Origin: Peribacillus frigoritolerans_B
Lineage (GTDB): Bacteria; Bacillota; Bacilli; Bacillales; DSM-1321
Direction: 5' to 3'
NCBI RefSeq assembly: GCF_044762665.1
Contig: NZ_JBIWES010000003.1
Span: 372,001 to 436,000, forward strand
DNA: 64,000 nucleotides
Shown one piece after another: positions 45,387-53,616 of this stretch. The translations under genes and the position numbers were made by a program. The notes below the pieces were generated by a model. It was not told the origin of the DNA. It made no database searches and saw only the letters and a program-made list of their open reading frames with translations. Position 1 is the stretch's first letter. Every line of letters begins with the position of its first letter.

Positions 45387-45740
45387 CTTATTCGATTCTT
45401 TTGCCTTAGGATCTTCTGCTCTACAATCAATCCTTTTGAAGATAATCGAGGTGATGCATTGGCAAATTGGCTAGAACCAATTGAGGGCTTCCAACCATTA
45501 TTAACAGGTTCCTCGGATGTGGGAGATGTTAGTTGGATTGTTCCTACTGCCCAATACATAACAGCTTGTTTTGTTCTGGGGTCCCCTTTGCAAAGCTGGC
45601 GGGGGTTACACTTTGGATCAACATCCATTGCCCATAAAGGAATGCTTCATGCCGGCAAGGTTATTGCGGCCACTGCAGTAGAAGTACTTCAGAATCCTGA
45701 GTTAATTGAAAAGGCAAAAACGGAACTAAAAGAACGATAA
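45387..45740 (+). pseudogene. 3' remnant of an AbgB-like M20 amidohydrolase
   Basis: The open frame (118 codons, no proper start) encodes the C-terminus of aminobenzoyl-glutamate hydrolase-type metallopeptidases: SSDVGDVSWIVPTAQ, then HFGSTSIAHKGMLHAGK and AATAVEVLQNPELIEKAKTE. Complete proteins have about 450 residues, so some three quarters, including most metal ligands, are missing. TTG at 45459 lies by chance behind GAGGTG and could give a 93-residue product. Upstream sequence has no matching remains in other frames that I can recognise. Confidence 0.75.
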
Positions 45741-45802
45741 TTATGTTCCCAAACCAACACCTTCTACTCCTCAGGCATGGTTTCTATCTAACTGTTGTAT
45801 AA

Positions 45803-45916
45803 GTTGATTGGAGAGGAAGGCACAAGACTCCTACGGGGAAAGCGCATCTAGGAGAGTCCCCGCAGGCGCATGCCGAGGAGGCTCCCTGACCGACCGCGGT
45901 GAGCGGAAATCAACGT
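45803..45916 (+). repeat. type B dispersed repeat
   Basis: GATTGGAGAGGAAGGCACAA, GACTCCTACGGGGAAAGCGC, CCCCGCAGGCGCATGCCGAG and GAGCGGAAATCAAC. It matches the inverted copy at 2648-2775 and, in plan, the very common Bacillus GC-rich repeats of this kind. 45917-46028 holds nothing further. Confidence 0.8.
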
Positions 45917-46028
45917 CCAAACTGTACAAGCCATTAAAGGGTCTCGGGAAACTTATCTTTCAGTAAATGATGTTCCCGAAATAACTGGCCTAATTGTTTT
46001 ACCTAGATTAAACAACCAGCGTTTTATT

Positions 46029-46050
46029 AAAAAAGGCGACCCTTCTTGAA
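46029..46050 (-). terminator. terminator of the old yellow enzyme gene
   Basis: GCGATTCTTC ... GAAGGGTCGC followed by CTTTTTT... on the - strand; imperfect stem. Confidence 0.6.
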
Positions 46051-46134
46051 GAAGAATCGCATCAGTCATAGAAACGGAAGTATGGGTACTGCATTGTCCT
46101 GTCATGAACAAGCCTGCCTTTTATCTTATCGCTA

Positions 46135-47193
46135 TTAAATCAGTTGCCCTAAATGTTTCTTCGCGTCGTAATCAACAAGTTCTTCATCCCGCTTAATTCG
46201 TGCCAAATAATCCGGGTTGGCGATAAGCGGACGTCCAATCGCCGCAATATCAATGATGCCTTTTTCCAGGGCGGCTTCTGCTGTTTCGGGATCAAGCCCC
46301 CCCACACCAACTATAATTCCATCCCAGTGGCAGCGTACCAATTCATGCATGGTCAATCCTCTTGCAATCGGTTTGGTAAATTCCATCGTGGATGGGTGGA
46401 TCATTTTGACTCCTGTTTCATTGAACGCTTCAATAAATGTTTGGATCGCTTTTTCAGGATCTTCCCACATATAAGACGGCTGGTCAATTTTCAAAGCCGA
46501 GAAACGAATAAGGGTGCGTTCCACTCCTACCGTCTCAATAACTGCTTTTAGCACCTCCTTCATGAATGTCAGACGCTGTTTTAAATCACCACAGTACCGA
46601 TCGCTCCTTTTATTCGAAGTGTCAGAATTGAACTGGTCTATTAAGTAGCCGTGTGCACCATGAATTTCTACGCCGTCAAAGCCAGCATCCATTGCATTCT
46701 TTGCAGCTTGTTTATATTGGTTCACAACTTCTGCAATATCCGTCTCTGTCATTTCTTCAGGAATGTCAAAAGGTTTGCCAAACCGTGAAACCTTTCCTTC
46801 CGCAGCAATAGGTGACGGAGCCTGCGGAGGAAGTCCTCCTGCAATTTCATGATGGCTTGCACGGCCCACATGCCAGATTTGCGCAATAATCGTTCCGCCT
46901 TCTGCGTGTACTGCTTCCGTTACTTTTTTCCACCCGTCGATTTGCTCTTGAGTATATATTCCGGGAACCCCAGGATTGCCCTTTGCTCTTGGTGAAATCA
47001 CTACACCTTCAGTGATGATAAGCCCGATTCCATCTTGTGCCCTTTTTCGGTAATATTCTACGGTCAGGTCATTCACAACACCCGTTTCGTTTTCGGCAAA
47101 CGCCCGTGTCATAGGAGCCATTGCCGTTCTTGTTTTTAAGTTCCATGCACCTATTGTTACAGGTTCAAACATTTTGGTTTTTATTGTATTCAT
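46135..47193 (-). CDS. NADH:flavin oxidoreductase (old yellow enzyme family)
   Basis: 352-residue FMN enzyme of the classical OYE branch (NemA/OPR-like). TIM-barrel motifs: MAPMTRAFAE near 26 for the FMN site, GGTIIAQIWHVGRASH with the barrel's Gln/His, the substrate-binding His pair HGAHGYLIDQF near 178-188, and IGRPLIANPD for FMN phosphate near 318. It reduces activated C=C bonds or nitro compounds with NAD(P)H. Start ATG follows AGGAGGAATTCAA. Upstream of it, and separated by the lmrB terminator, is a multidrug exporter, so both may answer toxic electrophiles. Confidence 0.93.
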   Translation of the reverse strand: MNTIKTKMFEPVTIGAWNLKTRTAMAPMTRAFAENETGVVNDLTVEYYRKRAQDGIGLIITEGVVISPRAKGNPGVPGIYTQEQIDGWKKVTEAVHAEGGTIIAQIWHVGRASHHEIAGGLPPQAPSPIAAEGKVSRFGKPFDIPEEMTETDIAEVVNQYKQAAKNAMDAGFDGVEIHGAHGYLIDQFNSDTSNKRSDRYCGDLKQRLTFMKEVLKAVIETVGVERTLIRFSALKIDQPSYMWEDPEKAIQTFIEAFNETGVKMIHPSTMEFTKPIARGLTMHELVRCHWDGIIVGVGGLDPETAEAALEKGIIDIAAIGRPLIANPDYLARIKRDEELVDYDAKKHLGQLI

Positions 47194-47368
47194 TTGAATT
47201 CCTCCTGTTAACCGCTTTACCTAGGCTAAATTTTCGTAACTATTACTGTGTAAGATTATCCGATAAGTGGTTAATTTTCAAATAATTCACTCTGTTTTTA
47301 TAGCAATCGATGGAATATGGTAAAAAAGACCAATGAAAAACGTTTTATTCATCATGCTTTTTTTCAAA

Positions 47369-47416
47369 CAAAAAAAGCCAGACAGAGAAAATCTTTCCCT
47401 GCTGGCTATCTTTTTT
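47369..47416 (-). terminator. terminator of lmrB
   Basis: AGCCAG / CTGGCT with longer imperfect pairing and TTTTTTT after it on the - strand. Confidence 0.85.
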
Positions 47417-47429
47417 CATTAATATCTTA

Positions 47430-48857
47430 TTAGTCTCGTGCTGTCCTGATAAAAAACGACACGATCAAACCAATGATTGCAAGGACAAGACCGAAAATAA
47501 AGGCATCTTGGACGCCTGCAGTCAAAGAACCGCTGATGGCAGATGGATCGAAAGGATCTTCTGCATTTGCCATATAATTTTTTTGGGATGCTGACATGAT
47601 TGTAATGGCAACGGTTGTACCGATGGCCCCCGATACTTGTTGCAATGTATTCATGAGTGCCGTTCCATCCGGATAAAGATTTTTCGGCAGTTGATTCAGC
47701 CCATTTGTCTGGGCAGGCATCATGACCATCGAAACGCCAATCATAAGGAGGGAATGCATGACGACTACCATGATGATCGAAGTTCCAGTGGTTACGTTCG
47801 TCAAAGTCCATAACATGACAATCATGATAATGAAACCTGGGATAACTAACCCTCTTGGCCCGAACTTATCAAAAATGCGCCCCGTAACCGGAGACATGAT
47901 ACCATTAAGAACTCCACCCGGTAATAGTACCAGCCCAGCAGAAAACGCAGCTAATGCAAGCCCGGTTTGCAGGTATAACGGTAAGAGAATCATGGATGAC
48001 ATGATGACCATGAAGGTGATGAAGACAGTTATTAATCCTAACGTGAACATCGGGTATTTAAAAACGCGCAAGTCAATCATTGGTTTATCCATGTTGAATT
48101 GTCTCACAGCAAACAGGAATAGCGCTATAAGTCCAACAATGATCGAGGATAGAACTATCGCATTGCTCCATTCTTGCTCTCCAACAATACTAAAGCCATA
48201 AACAATTCCCCCAAAACCAATGGTCGATAAAATAATGGATGGGACATCGATTTTAGGTTTAGTGATTATTGAAACGTTTTGCATATACTTGAGACCGAAT
48301 AGTAAAGCGATCACAAAGAACGGCAAAGACACCCAGAAAATGTAATTCCATTTTAGATTTTCAATAATCAAGCCTGAAACTGTCGGTCCGATGGCTGGGG
48401 CAAACATGATCACCAGCCCCATCAATCCCATTGTCGCTCCCCTTTTATGAATAGGGAAAATCAATAAAATGGTATTGAACATGAGAGGTAATAAAAGACC
48501 CGTTCCGATTGCCTGGATGACACGGGCTAGCATCAAGATGCCAAACCCAGGTGCAATTGCAGCAATGAGCGTCCCAATGATGGAGAACACCATTGAGGCA
48601 ATGAATAATTGACGAGTATTGAACCACTGAATCAAGAGTCCCGAAACGGGAACCAATATCCCCAATGTCAATAGGTAACCCGTTGTAAGCCATTGCACGG
48701 TTGAAGGACTGACATTGAATTCTTGTATTAAATCCCCCAGCGCCATGTTTAATGCCGTCTCGCTGAATAACCCAATGAACCCTGCAATTAAAAATGCAAT
48801 TAAAATGGGGGTCGTTCTAACGACTGGATTTTGTTGCTGTGTTGCATCTGCTGACAT
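47430..48857 (-). CDS. lmrB: multidrug efflux MFS transporter, DHA2 family (LmrB-like)
   Basis: 475 residues and 14 membrane helices, the DHA2 (drug:H+ antiporter 2) plan. Motif C is visible in helix 5 (GLVIMFAPAIGPTVSGLII), and motif D1 near helix 1. It is close in length and sequence to B. subtilis LmrB, which exports lincomycin and puromycin. Start ATG follows GGAGGAATCATTTT, 61 bases after the TetR-type gene on the same strand; the lmrA-lmrB order is the same as in B. subtilis. Confidence 0.88.
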   Translation of the reverse strand: MSADATQQQNPVVRTTPILIAFLIAGFIGLFSETALNMALGDLIQEFNVSPSTVQWLTTGYLLTLGILVPVSGLLIQWFNTRQLFIASMVFSIIGTLIAAIAPGFGILMLARVIQAIGTGLLLPLMFNTILLIFPIHKRGATMGLMGLVIMFAPAIGPTVSGLIIENLKWNYIFWVSLPFFVIALLFGLKYMQNVSIITKPKIDVPSIILSTIGFGGIVYGFSIVGEQEWSNAIVLSSIIVGLIALFLFAVRQFNMDKPMIDLRVFKYPMFTLGLITVFITFMVIMSSMILLPLYLQTGLALAAFSAGLVLLPGGVLNGIMSPVTGRIFDKFGPRGLVIPGFIIMIVMLWTLTNVTTGTSIIMVVVMHSLLMIGVSMVMMPAQTNGLNQLPKNLYPDGTALMNTLQQVSGAIGTTVAITIMSASQKNYMANAEDPFDPSAISGSLTAGVQDAFIFGLVLAIIGLIVSFFIRTARD

Positions 48858-48918
48858 AAAATGATTCCTCCAATTACTAACTGTTCGACCTAAGCTTAAG
48901 ATAATTTTTTCGCATGAC

Positions 48919-49491
48919 TTATTTCTTTATCAGCAATAATGGTATCTGTTCCGCAATGGCTTGGAGAGGTTCTCCGTTTTTCGCCGTTAAGGATAAAAGG
49001 ATACCACCTTCAATTAAAGCATTAATTACGATACTCAATTCTTTTGCCCGTTTTTCACTGAATTCCGCCTCGAGTAACTTCTTCACATATATGGATTGCC
49101 ATTCTTCTATCGCTTCTTGACAAGCCGTTCTTATCTGCTCACTCGTCGTATATGTTTCCGCTGCAATCGTCCCGATGGGCAGACCTAATAGATTTTCACT
49201 ATCACCAAAAACCTCGGATAAATGAAAAATATGAGACTGAATGGCTTTGATAGGGTCTTCGATTTCATCAAATCCCCGTTTAATTTCATCTATCACGAAT
49301 TCTTTTGTATGAATAATCGCCTCGATCGCCAATTCTTCTTTGCCTTTCGGAAAATAATGATACAGCGAACCTTTTGGGATACCACTTTCCTCAATAATGT
49401 CCTTAAGCCCTACACCGTAATATCCTCGTATACGAAAAAGCCGGGAAGCAGCTTCAATAAGAATGTCTTTCGAGTTTCGTTTTTCTGCCAT
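48919..49491 (-). CDS. lmrA: TetR-family repressor (LmrA-like)
   Basis: 190 residues. The N-terminal TetR helix-turn-helix reads RIRGYYGVGLKDIIEESGIPKGSLYHYF (in parts: GYYGVGLKDIIEESG, PKGSLYHYF) at 18-45; the ligand domain ends VINALIEGGILLSLTAKNGEP, nearly as in B. subtilis LmrA. It should repress lmrAB and release the operator on binding drugs. ATG at 49491 follows AAGGAGTGATCCAGCT. A candidate operator lies just upstream. Confidence 0.9.
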   Translation of the reverse strand: MAEKRNSKDILIEAASRLFRIRGYYGVGLKDIIEESGIPKGSLYHYFPKGKEELAIEAIIHTKEFVIDEIKRGFDEIEDPIKAIQSHIFHLSEVFGDSENLLGLPIGTIAAETYTTSEQIRTACQEAIEEWQSIYVKKLLEAEFSEKRAKELSIVINALIEGGILLSLTAKNGEPLQAIAEQIPLLLIKK

Positions 49492-49512
49492 AGCTGGATC
49501 ACTCCTTGAAAT

Positions 49513-49540
49513 TATATCAACCGGTCTATTAGAGACTATA
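49513..49540. promoter_or_regulatory. candidate LmrA operator
   Basis: GGTCTATTAGAGACT holds the inverted repeat GTCT-N5-AGAC, and the - strand reads TAGACCGGTTGATATA, close to the TAGACC-NGTC core I remember for LmrA/YxaF sites. About 20 bases upstream of lmrA. Confidence 0.4.
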
Positions 49541-49616
49541 CTTGTATATCATTGTTTTGTCAAAGATGATACCTAAATAGTGCTCGGTCTTTATGTTTTT
49601 TTTGCAATCCTCATTG

Positions 49617-49797
49617 GATTGAAGAAATTTGCGACACTCCTGCCGAATAACTGGCTAGCCGAGACCCCACAGGCGCTTGCGCCGAGGAGGCTTGACAGGC
49701 AGTCGGCGGAAAGGGAGCGGATTTCTGAAATCAACTGAACCTTTCAAATAAAAAACTGCAGGCAAACTGAGTTTTCATCGAGTTTGTCTACAGTCTG
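49617..49797 (+). repeat. type A composite repeat
   Basis: Body (CTCCTGCCGAATAACTGG, CTAGCCGAGACCCCACAG, GGCTTGACAGGCAGTCGGCG, AAGGGAGCGGATTTCTGAAA) plus hairpin ACTGCAGGCAAACT / AGTTTGTCTACAGT-like at 49753-49795. Best preserved copy in the window. Confidence 0.85.
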
Positions 49798-49798
49798 A

Positions 49799-49821
49799 AG
49801 AACACCTCCTAATGGTGTTCT
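49799..49821. terminator. hairpin downstream of the toxin gene
   Basis: AGAACACC / GGTGTTCT. No strong T run. It could end the toxin mRNA (- strand) about 110 bases past its stop. Confidence 0.45.
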
Positions 49822-49927
49822 CTGCAAGTTTAATAAATCGAGAAAATCAATACCTTCTATAAACAACCCGCTACTTTTTTAAACGCTTCCATTATTAATC
49901 AAAATAATCAGCCGGCCTTCATTATCT

Positions 49928-50020
49928 TCAAGGATTCTTGTCATGATTTTTGAAATCAAGAATAGCAATTACAAACATGCCAAAGCTTAGCATTAGGGAA
50001 ATAACTTCGAAAGTACCCAT
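49928..50020 (-). CDS. holin-like type I toxin peptide (TxpA/Fst-like)
   Basis: 30 residues: one membrane helix between MGTFEVISLMLSFGMFVIAI and a short polar tail (LDFKNHDKNP). The pattern M-(S/T)-x-(F/Y)-E-x-(L/I)-x-L-M-x-x-F-(A/G) is that of the 'putative holin-like toxin' peptides of Bacillus, related to TxpA and BsrG of type I toxin-antitoxin systems. GGAGG lies nine bases before ATG 50020. The antitoxin would be an antisense RNA from the + strand overlapping the 3' end; I see TATAAA at 49858 on that strand but no firm promoter. Toxicity inferred from family only. Confidence 0.7.
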   Translation of the reverse strand: MGTFEVISLMLSFGMFVIAILDFKNHDKNP

Positions 50021-50103
50021 TCATACATCGCCTCCTTATATCCAGCATTTCCTGATCAGAGATTGTCCTATACAAGAAAAAGATGAAGCAGCGGCTTTTA
50101 AAC

Positions 50104-50131
50104 AAAAAAAGCAAACCCAATCCGGGTCTGC
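50104..50131 (-). terminator. terminator of the SigL-dependent operon
   Basis: On the - strand GCAGACCC / GGGTTTGC followed by seven T; 60 bases past the dehydrogenase stop. Confidence 0.9.
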
Positions 50132-50191
50132 CCTTGTACTTCATTCTTATGATCGATCGTTGAAACTTTCTTTTCAAAAGACCGTTTGCTG

Positions 50192-51181
50192 TTAATAACC
50201 AAGTTTTTTTTCTACAACATTCATTAGGGGTTTACCTTCAGAAAAAAGCTTTAAGTTTCTCAGGAATAATTCCATCACACGATCTAGGTGTTTGGATGAG
50301 TTGTAAGCATTATGTGGGGAAACCATGACATTTTCCAACTGCCAGAAAGGGTGGTCCTTAGGTAAAGGTTCTACTTCAAATACATCTAGAGCCGCTCCTG
50401 CAATGTGCCCATTGCTCAAGGATTTGATTAAATCTTCATCTACAATCGTATTACCACGGCCGACATTAATTAGATAGCTGCCTTTTTTCATTTTATTTAA
50501 GCGTTCTTTATTAAAAAAGGCTGAGGTATCCTTTGTAAACGGGAGTGCCAAGACGACAAAATCGGACCTGGAAAGGACATCATCCACTTGATCCATACCC
50601 ATTATCAAATCAGCAGGTTCATATTCTTCGTTCCTCTTGGAGGGATTCCGGCGGCACCCAATAATGGTCATGCCCAGTGCTTTACATCTCTTTGCTATCT
50701 CATAGCCAATATCACCATACCCAATTATCCCCACTATCGCATTTTCAAGATCTTTCACTGGAATTTCAACCCAAGTTTTGTTTATTTGATTTCTGATCAT
50801 TGTCGGTACGCCTCTCGCTAAAGAAGATAACATCGCAATTGTATGCTCAGCAATCGGGACAGACGTGCAGCCTTTGACATTGGTGATGATGACATCGCTG
50901 TTTTGTATATCTTCATTCAGCATGGCCTCAACTCCAGCACTGTCTGAATGGACCCATTTAATCTCTGGAGCTTTTTTTATAATGTTAAGATTATCATGAA
51001 GCCCAAGCGTATAAATTACATCAAACTTTGATAAATCAACTGTTGGCTGTGGTTCGGGCTCGCCGAATTCCCATGGCTCGACAACAACTTCCGAACAAAT
51101 CTCCTTAAACTCATTGATGTATTTTTCCGGTATATCGACCCTGATATAAAGTGAAGGTGCTGTTTTCTTAGAAGCGGACAT
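50192..51181 (-). CDS. D-2-hydroxyacid dehydrogenase
   Basis: 329 residues of the D-isomer-specific 2-hydroxyacid dehydrogenase family. The Rossmann motif GIIGYGDIGYEIAKRC lies near 148, the catalytic Arg in LINVGRGNTIVDE near 237, Glu in DVFEVEPLP near 268 and His in VSPHNAYNS near 288. It interconverts a 2-keto acid and a D-2-hydroxy acid with NAD(P)H. Last gene of the four-gene operon, behind the class II aldolase gene. Start ATG follows GGAGGTTTTATA. Substrate unknown; the operon suggests a product of guanidino-compound breakdown. Confidence 0.88.
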   Translation of the reverse strand: MSASKKTAPSLYIRVDIPEKYINEFKEICSEVVVEPWEFGEPEPQPTVDLSKFDVIYTLGLHDNLNIIKKAPEIKWVHSDSAGVEAMLNEDIQNSDVIITNVKGCTSVPIAEHTIAMLSSLARGVPTMIRNQINKTWVEIPVKDLENAIVGIIGYGDIGYEIAKRCKALGMTIIGCRRNPSKRNEEYEPADLIMGMDQVDDVLSRSDFVVLALPFTKDTSAFFNKERLNKMKKGSYLINVGRGNTIVDEDLIKSLSNGHIAGAALDVFEVEPLPKDHPFWQLENVMVSPHNAYNSSKHLDRVMELFLRNLKLFSEGKPLMNVVEKKLGY

Positions 51182-51270
51182 TATAAAACCTCCTCAAGAA
51201 CCTACGATTCCTTTTTCCCTCTTTTATGGGAAGGCAATCCGTTGCGATTATACCATGCCATGCTTCATGG

Positions 51271-52032
51271 TCACTTCAAGAAATCTGGTTGCTCTTTTCT
51301 GATTCTGTCCCACAGAGGCTGAAAACTCAGCCATCCCTCATATTCCGTTCCCGTTTGTTCTGCCGTTAACTTTGCATACTCTTCTTCTATAAAAATCGGC
51401 TTTCCAACAGATTCAGCCATTATCTGTGCTTGACATGAACGTTCCATCGTTATGAACCACCACGCAGCTGAATCTACAGACTGTCCGACCGTTAACAATC
51501 CATGATTGCGGAGGATGACAGCTTTGTATTGACCTAAAGCCTTAGCAATGCGTCTACCTTCTTCGGATGCATAAACCACACCAGTAAAATCATCAAATAA
51601 TGCATGGTCATTGTAAAACTGGCAGGCATCTTGCGTAATCGGATCTAACAGTCTCCCTAAAGAAGACCATGTCTTTCCATAGACCGAATGAGCATGTGCC
51701 GCTGCAATCGCATCCGGTCGCGCTTTATGGATTTCAGAATGAATGGCAAAGGCAGCACCATTAACAGAATGTTCCCCCTCTACGATATCACCTTTATGAT
51801 TAACCAATATAAGATCCGAAACGGAAATTTGACTAAAATGCATCCCAAACGGATTGACCCAGAAATGGTCTGTATATTTAGGATCACGGACCGTAATATG
51901 GCCGGCTATCCCTTCATCGAAACCAAATTTTGAAAAAAGGCGGAATGAAGCCGCCAAACGTTCCTTCCGGTGATTGCGTTCTTCTTCCATTGTATTGAAT
52001 GTTGCCGGTTGCAGGGAAATTGTCTTTGTCAT
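51271..52032 (-). CDS. class II aldolase/adducin-family protein
   Basis: 253 residues, fold of L-fuculose-1-phosphate aldolase and ribulose-5-phosphate 4-epimerase. Zn2+ ligands are visible as HAHSVYGK near 112 and the third His in LRNHGLLTVG near 164. The subgroup with SKFGFDEGIAGHITVRDP near 36 includes many proteins of unknown function in amino-acid or hydroxyacid operons. Activity could be retro-aldol cleavage, decarboxylation or epimerisation. Start ATG follows GGAGGAACGGAAT. Third gene of the operon. Confidence 0.85.
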   Translation of the reverse strand: MTKTISLQPATFNTMEEERNHRKERLAASFRLFSKFGFDEGIAGHITVRDPKYTDHFWVNPFGMHFSQISVSDLILVNHKGDIVEGEHSVNGAAFAIHSEIHKARPDAIAAAHAHSVYGKTWSSLGRLLDPITQDACQFYNDHALFDDFTGVVYASEEGRRIAKALGQYKAVILRNHGLLTVGQSVDSAAWWFITMERSCQAQIMAESVGKPIFIEEEYAKLTAEQTGTEYEGWLSFQPLWDRIRKEQPDFLK

Positions 52033-52076
52033 ATTCCGTTCCTCCTCGAATCTTTTTCCGTTTTTTCGCTAAAACA

Positions 52077-53516
52077 TCAATTAGCCATGGTGTCCATATC
52101 GGCTTTACCCTTTATATCTTGTTTTACTTCACTTTCGTTCTTGTGATCATTATTGGAACTTAGGAGAGTGATTGTAGTAATGACGACAAAACTAGTAGCG
52201 AGCCCGTACAGAATTGGTTGAGTTGAGGAAGGTCCATTAATCACCAATCCGACAATGATAGCGATCATGCTGGCCAGAATCGAGTAAAATGCTGCTGTAG
52301 CCGTGACCCTTTTCCAAAAGAAACCAAGGATGATCGGAAAGAACACAGCACCTGATAAAATTGCGTAAGCCACATCCAATGCAACTAAAATATCTTGAAT
52401 CCATATCGAAACGATTATGGTCAATACACCAATCGTTAAAGTAGTAATTCGGGATGTTTTTAAAAATTGACGCTCATTCATTCCCGGCCCGATATATTTT
52501 TTAATGATGTCATTGACAACTAAAGTGGACGAAGCAAGCAAAGTTCCTGAAGCTGTGGACATAAGGGCCGATACCACACTCGCAATGACAACCCCCAATA
52601 GACCAGCAGGTAAAGTTACCATCGCTATACTGGTAAATGCATTTTGTGGATCGCCTAAATCAGGAAGGATAATAAAAGCGCACATTCCAATGATACTGAT
52701 TGCAATCGCATAAAAAACACTATATACCCCCGCTCCAACCGTTCCGCCACGAGAAACAGCTTTCGTTCGTGCGGTGAATAGACGCTGCCAAATATCTTGG
52801 CCAACAACTACCCCTAGTGTAAATAATAGGAAATATTGAAAAATTGTCTCTCCGCCAATGTTGCCTAACTCGAAATGTGATGCAGGGAGATTTTCTTTAA
52901 GCGAGCCCCACCCTCCTGCCTTAGAGATGCTCATAGGAAGCATGATAAAGAAAATACCGATCGTCATGATGACGAATTGCACGACATCAGTCATGGTGAC
53001 TGACCACATACCTCCTAGTATTGTATAAAATAAAACGATCCCACCCCCGACTATCATGGAAATCGTTAAATTCCAGCCAGCCAAAACATGTAAAATTGTC
53101 CCCATCCCAATCACTTGCGTTACAGTCAGCATGAATGTATAGATAACAGAGACAAGGGCACTGATCAATCTTGTCTGAGAGTTGTAGCGCTTCTCGAGCA
53201 TTTCACTGATCGTCAATACTTTTAAATTAAATATCTTATTTGTTAAAAACAAACCGATAGCGATAATGCCGAGCCCGATCATCACCACTAGCCAAATACC
53301 GGATATCCCAAACTGATAACCTAGCTTTGCTGTTCCTAGAGTAGAAGCACCCCCTAATATCACAGCGGCTAAACAGGATAAATACATAAAATGACCAAGA
53401 TTACGTCCTGCCACAATGAAATCATCTGCTGTTTTTGCCCGTCTGGACCCAATTACTCCCACAATGATTAAAACAGAAAAATATAGAATCATGATCGATA
53501 TATCCAAAATATGCAT
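52077..53516 (-). CDS. sodium:solute symporter (SSS family)
   Basis: 479 residues with 13 membrane helices in the LeuT-like arrangement. Signatures: GRNLGHFMYLSCLAAVILGG near 36 (split: GRNLGHFMY, AAVILGGAS), GGMWSVTMTDVVQF near 166 and ASVVSALMSTASGTLLASSTLVVNDI near 310 for the Na2 site. It belongs to the PanF/PutP branch that imports carboxylates and amino acids with Na+. Second gene of the operon; it probably brings in the compound attacked by the ureohydrolase. ATG at 53516 follows AAAAGGAGATGTGTAA. Confidence 0.9.
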   Translation of the reverse strand: MHILDISIMILYFSVLIIVGVIGSRRAKTADDFIVAGRNLGHFMYLSCLAAVILGGASTLGTAKLGYQFGISGIWLVVMIGLGIIAIGLFLTNKIFNLKVLTISEMLEKRYNSQTRLISALVSVIYTFMLTVTQVIGMGTILHVLAGWNLTISMIVGGGIVLFYTILGGMWSVTMTDVVQFVIMTIGIFFIMLPMSISKAGGWGSLKENLPASHFELGNIGGETIFQYFLLFTLGVVVGQDIWQRLFTARTKAVSRGGTVGAGVYSVFYAIAISIIGMCAFIILPDLGDPQNAFTSIAMVTLPAGLLGVVIASVVSALMSTASGTLLASSTLVVNDIIKKYIGPGMNERQFLKTSRITTLTIGVLTIIVSIWIQDILVALDVAYAILSGAVFFPIILGFFWKRVTATAAFYSILASMIAIIVGLVINGPSSTQPILYGLATSFVVITTITLLSSNNDHKNESEVKQDIKGKADMDTMAN

Positions 53517-53616
53517 TTACACATCTCCTTTTGGGCTTTTATTGTTCTTATCGCTTTGTAAAGAGGAAAGAAAGGCTTTCACCGTTTCCTTCCTTCTTTA
53601 CAGTTAAATGAGGAAA

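Noticed and set aside
47419..47811. 130-codon - strand frame within lmrB in another phase
   Set aside because: His/Arg-rich out-of-frame reading of a membrane protein gene; no ribosome binding site.
49956..50177. 73-codon - strand frame
   Set aside because: It overlaps the toxin gene in another phase and crosses the operon terminator at 50104-50131.
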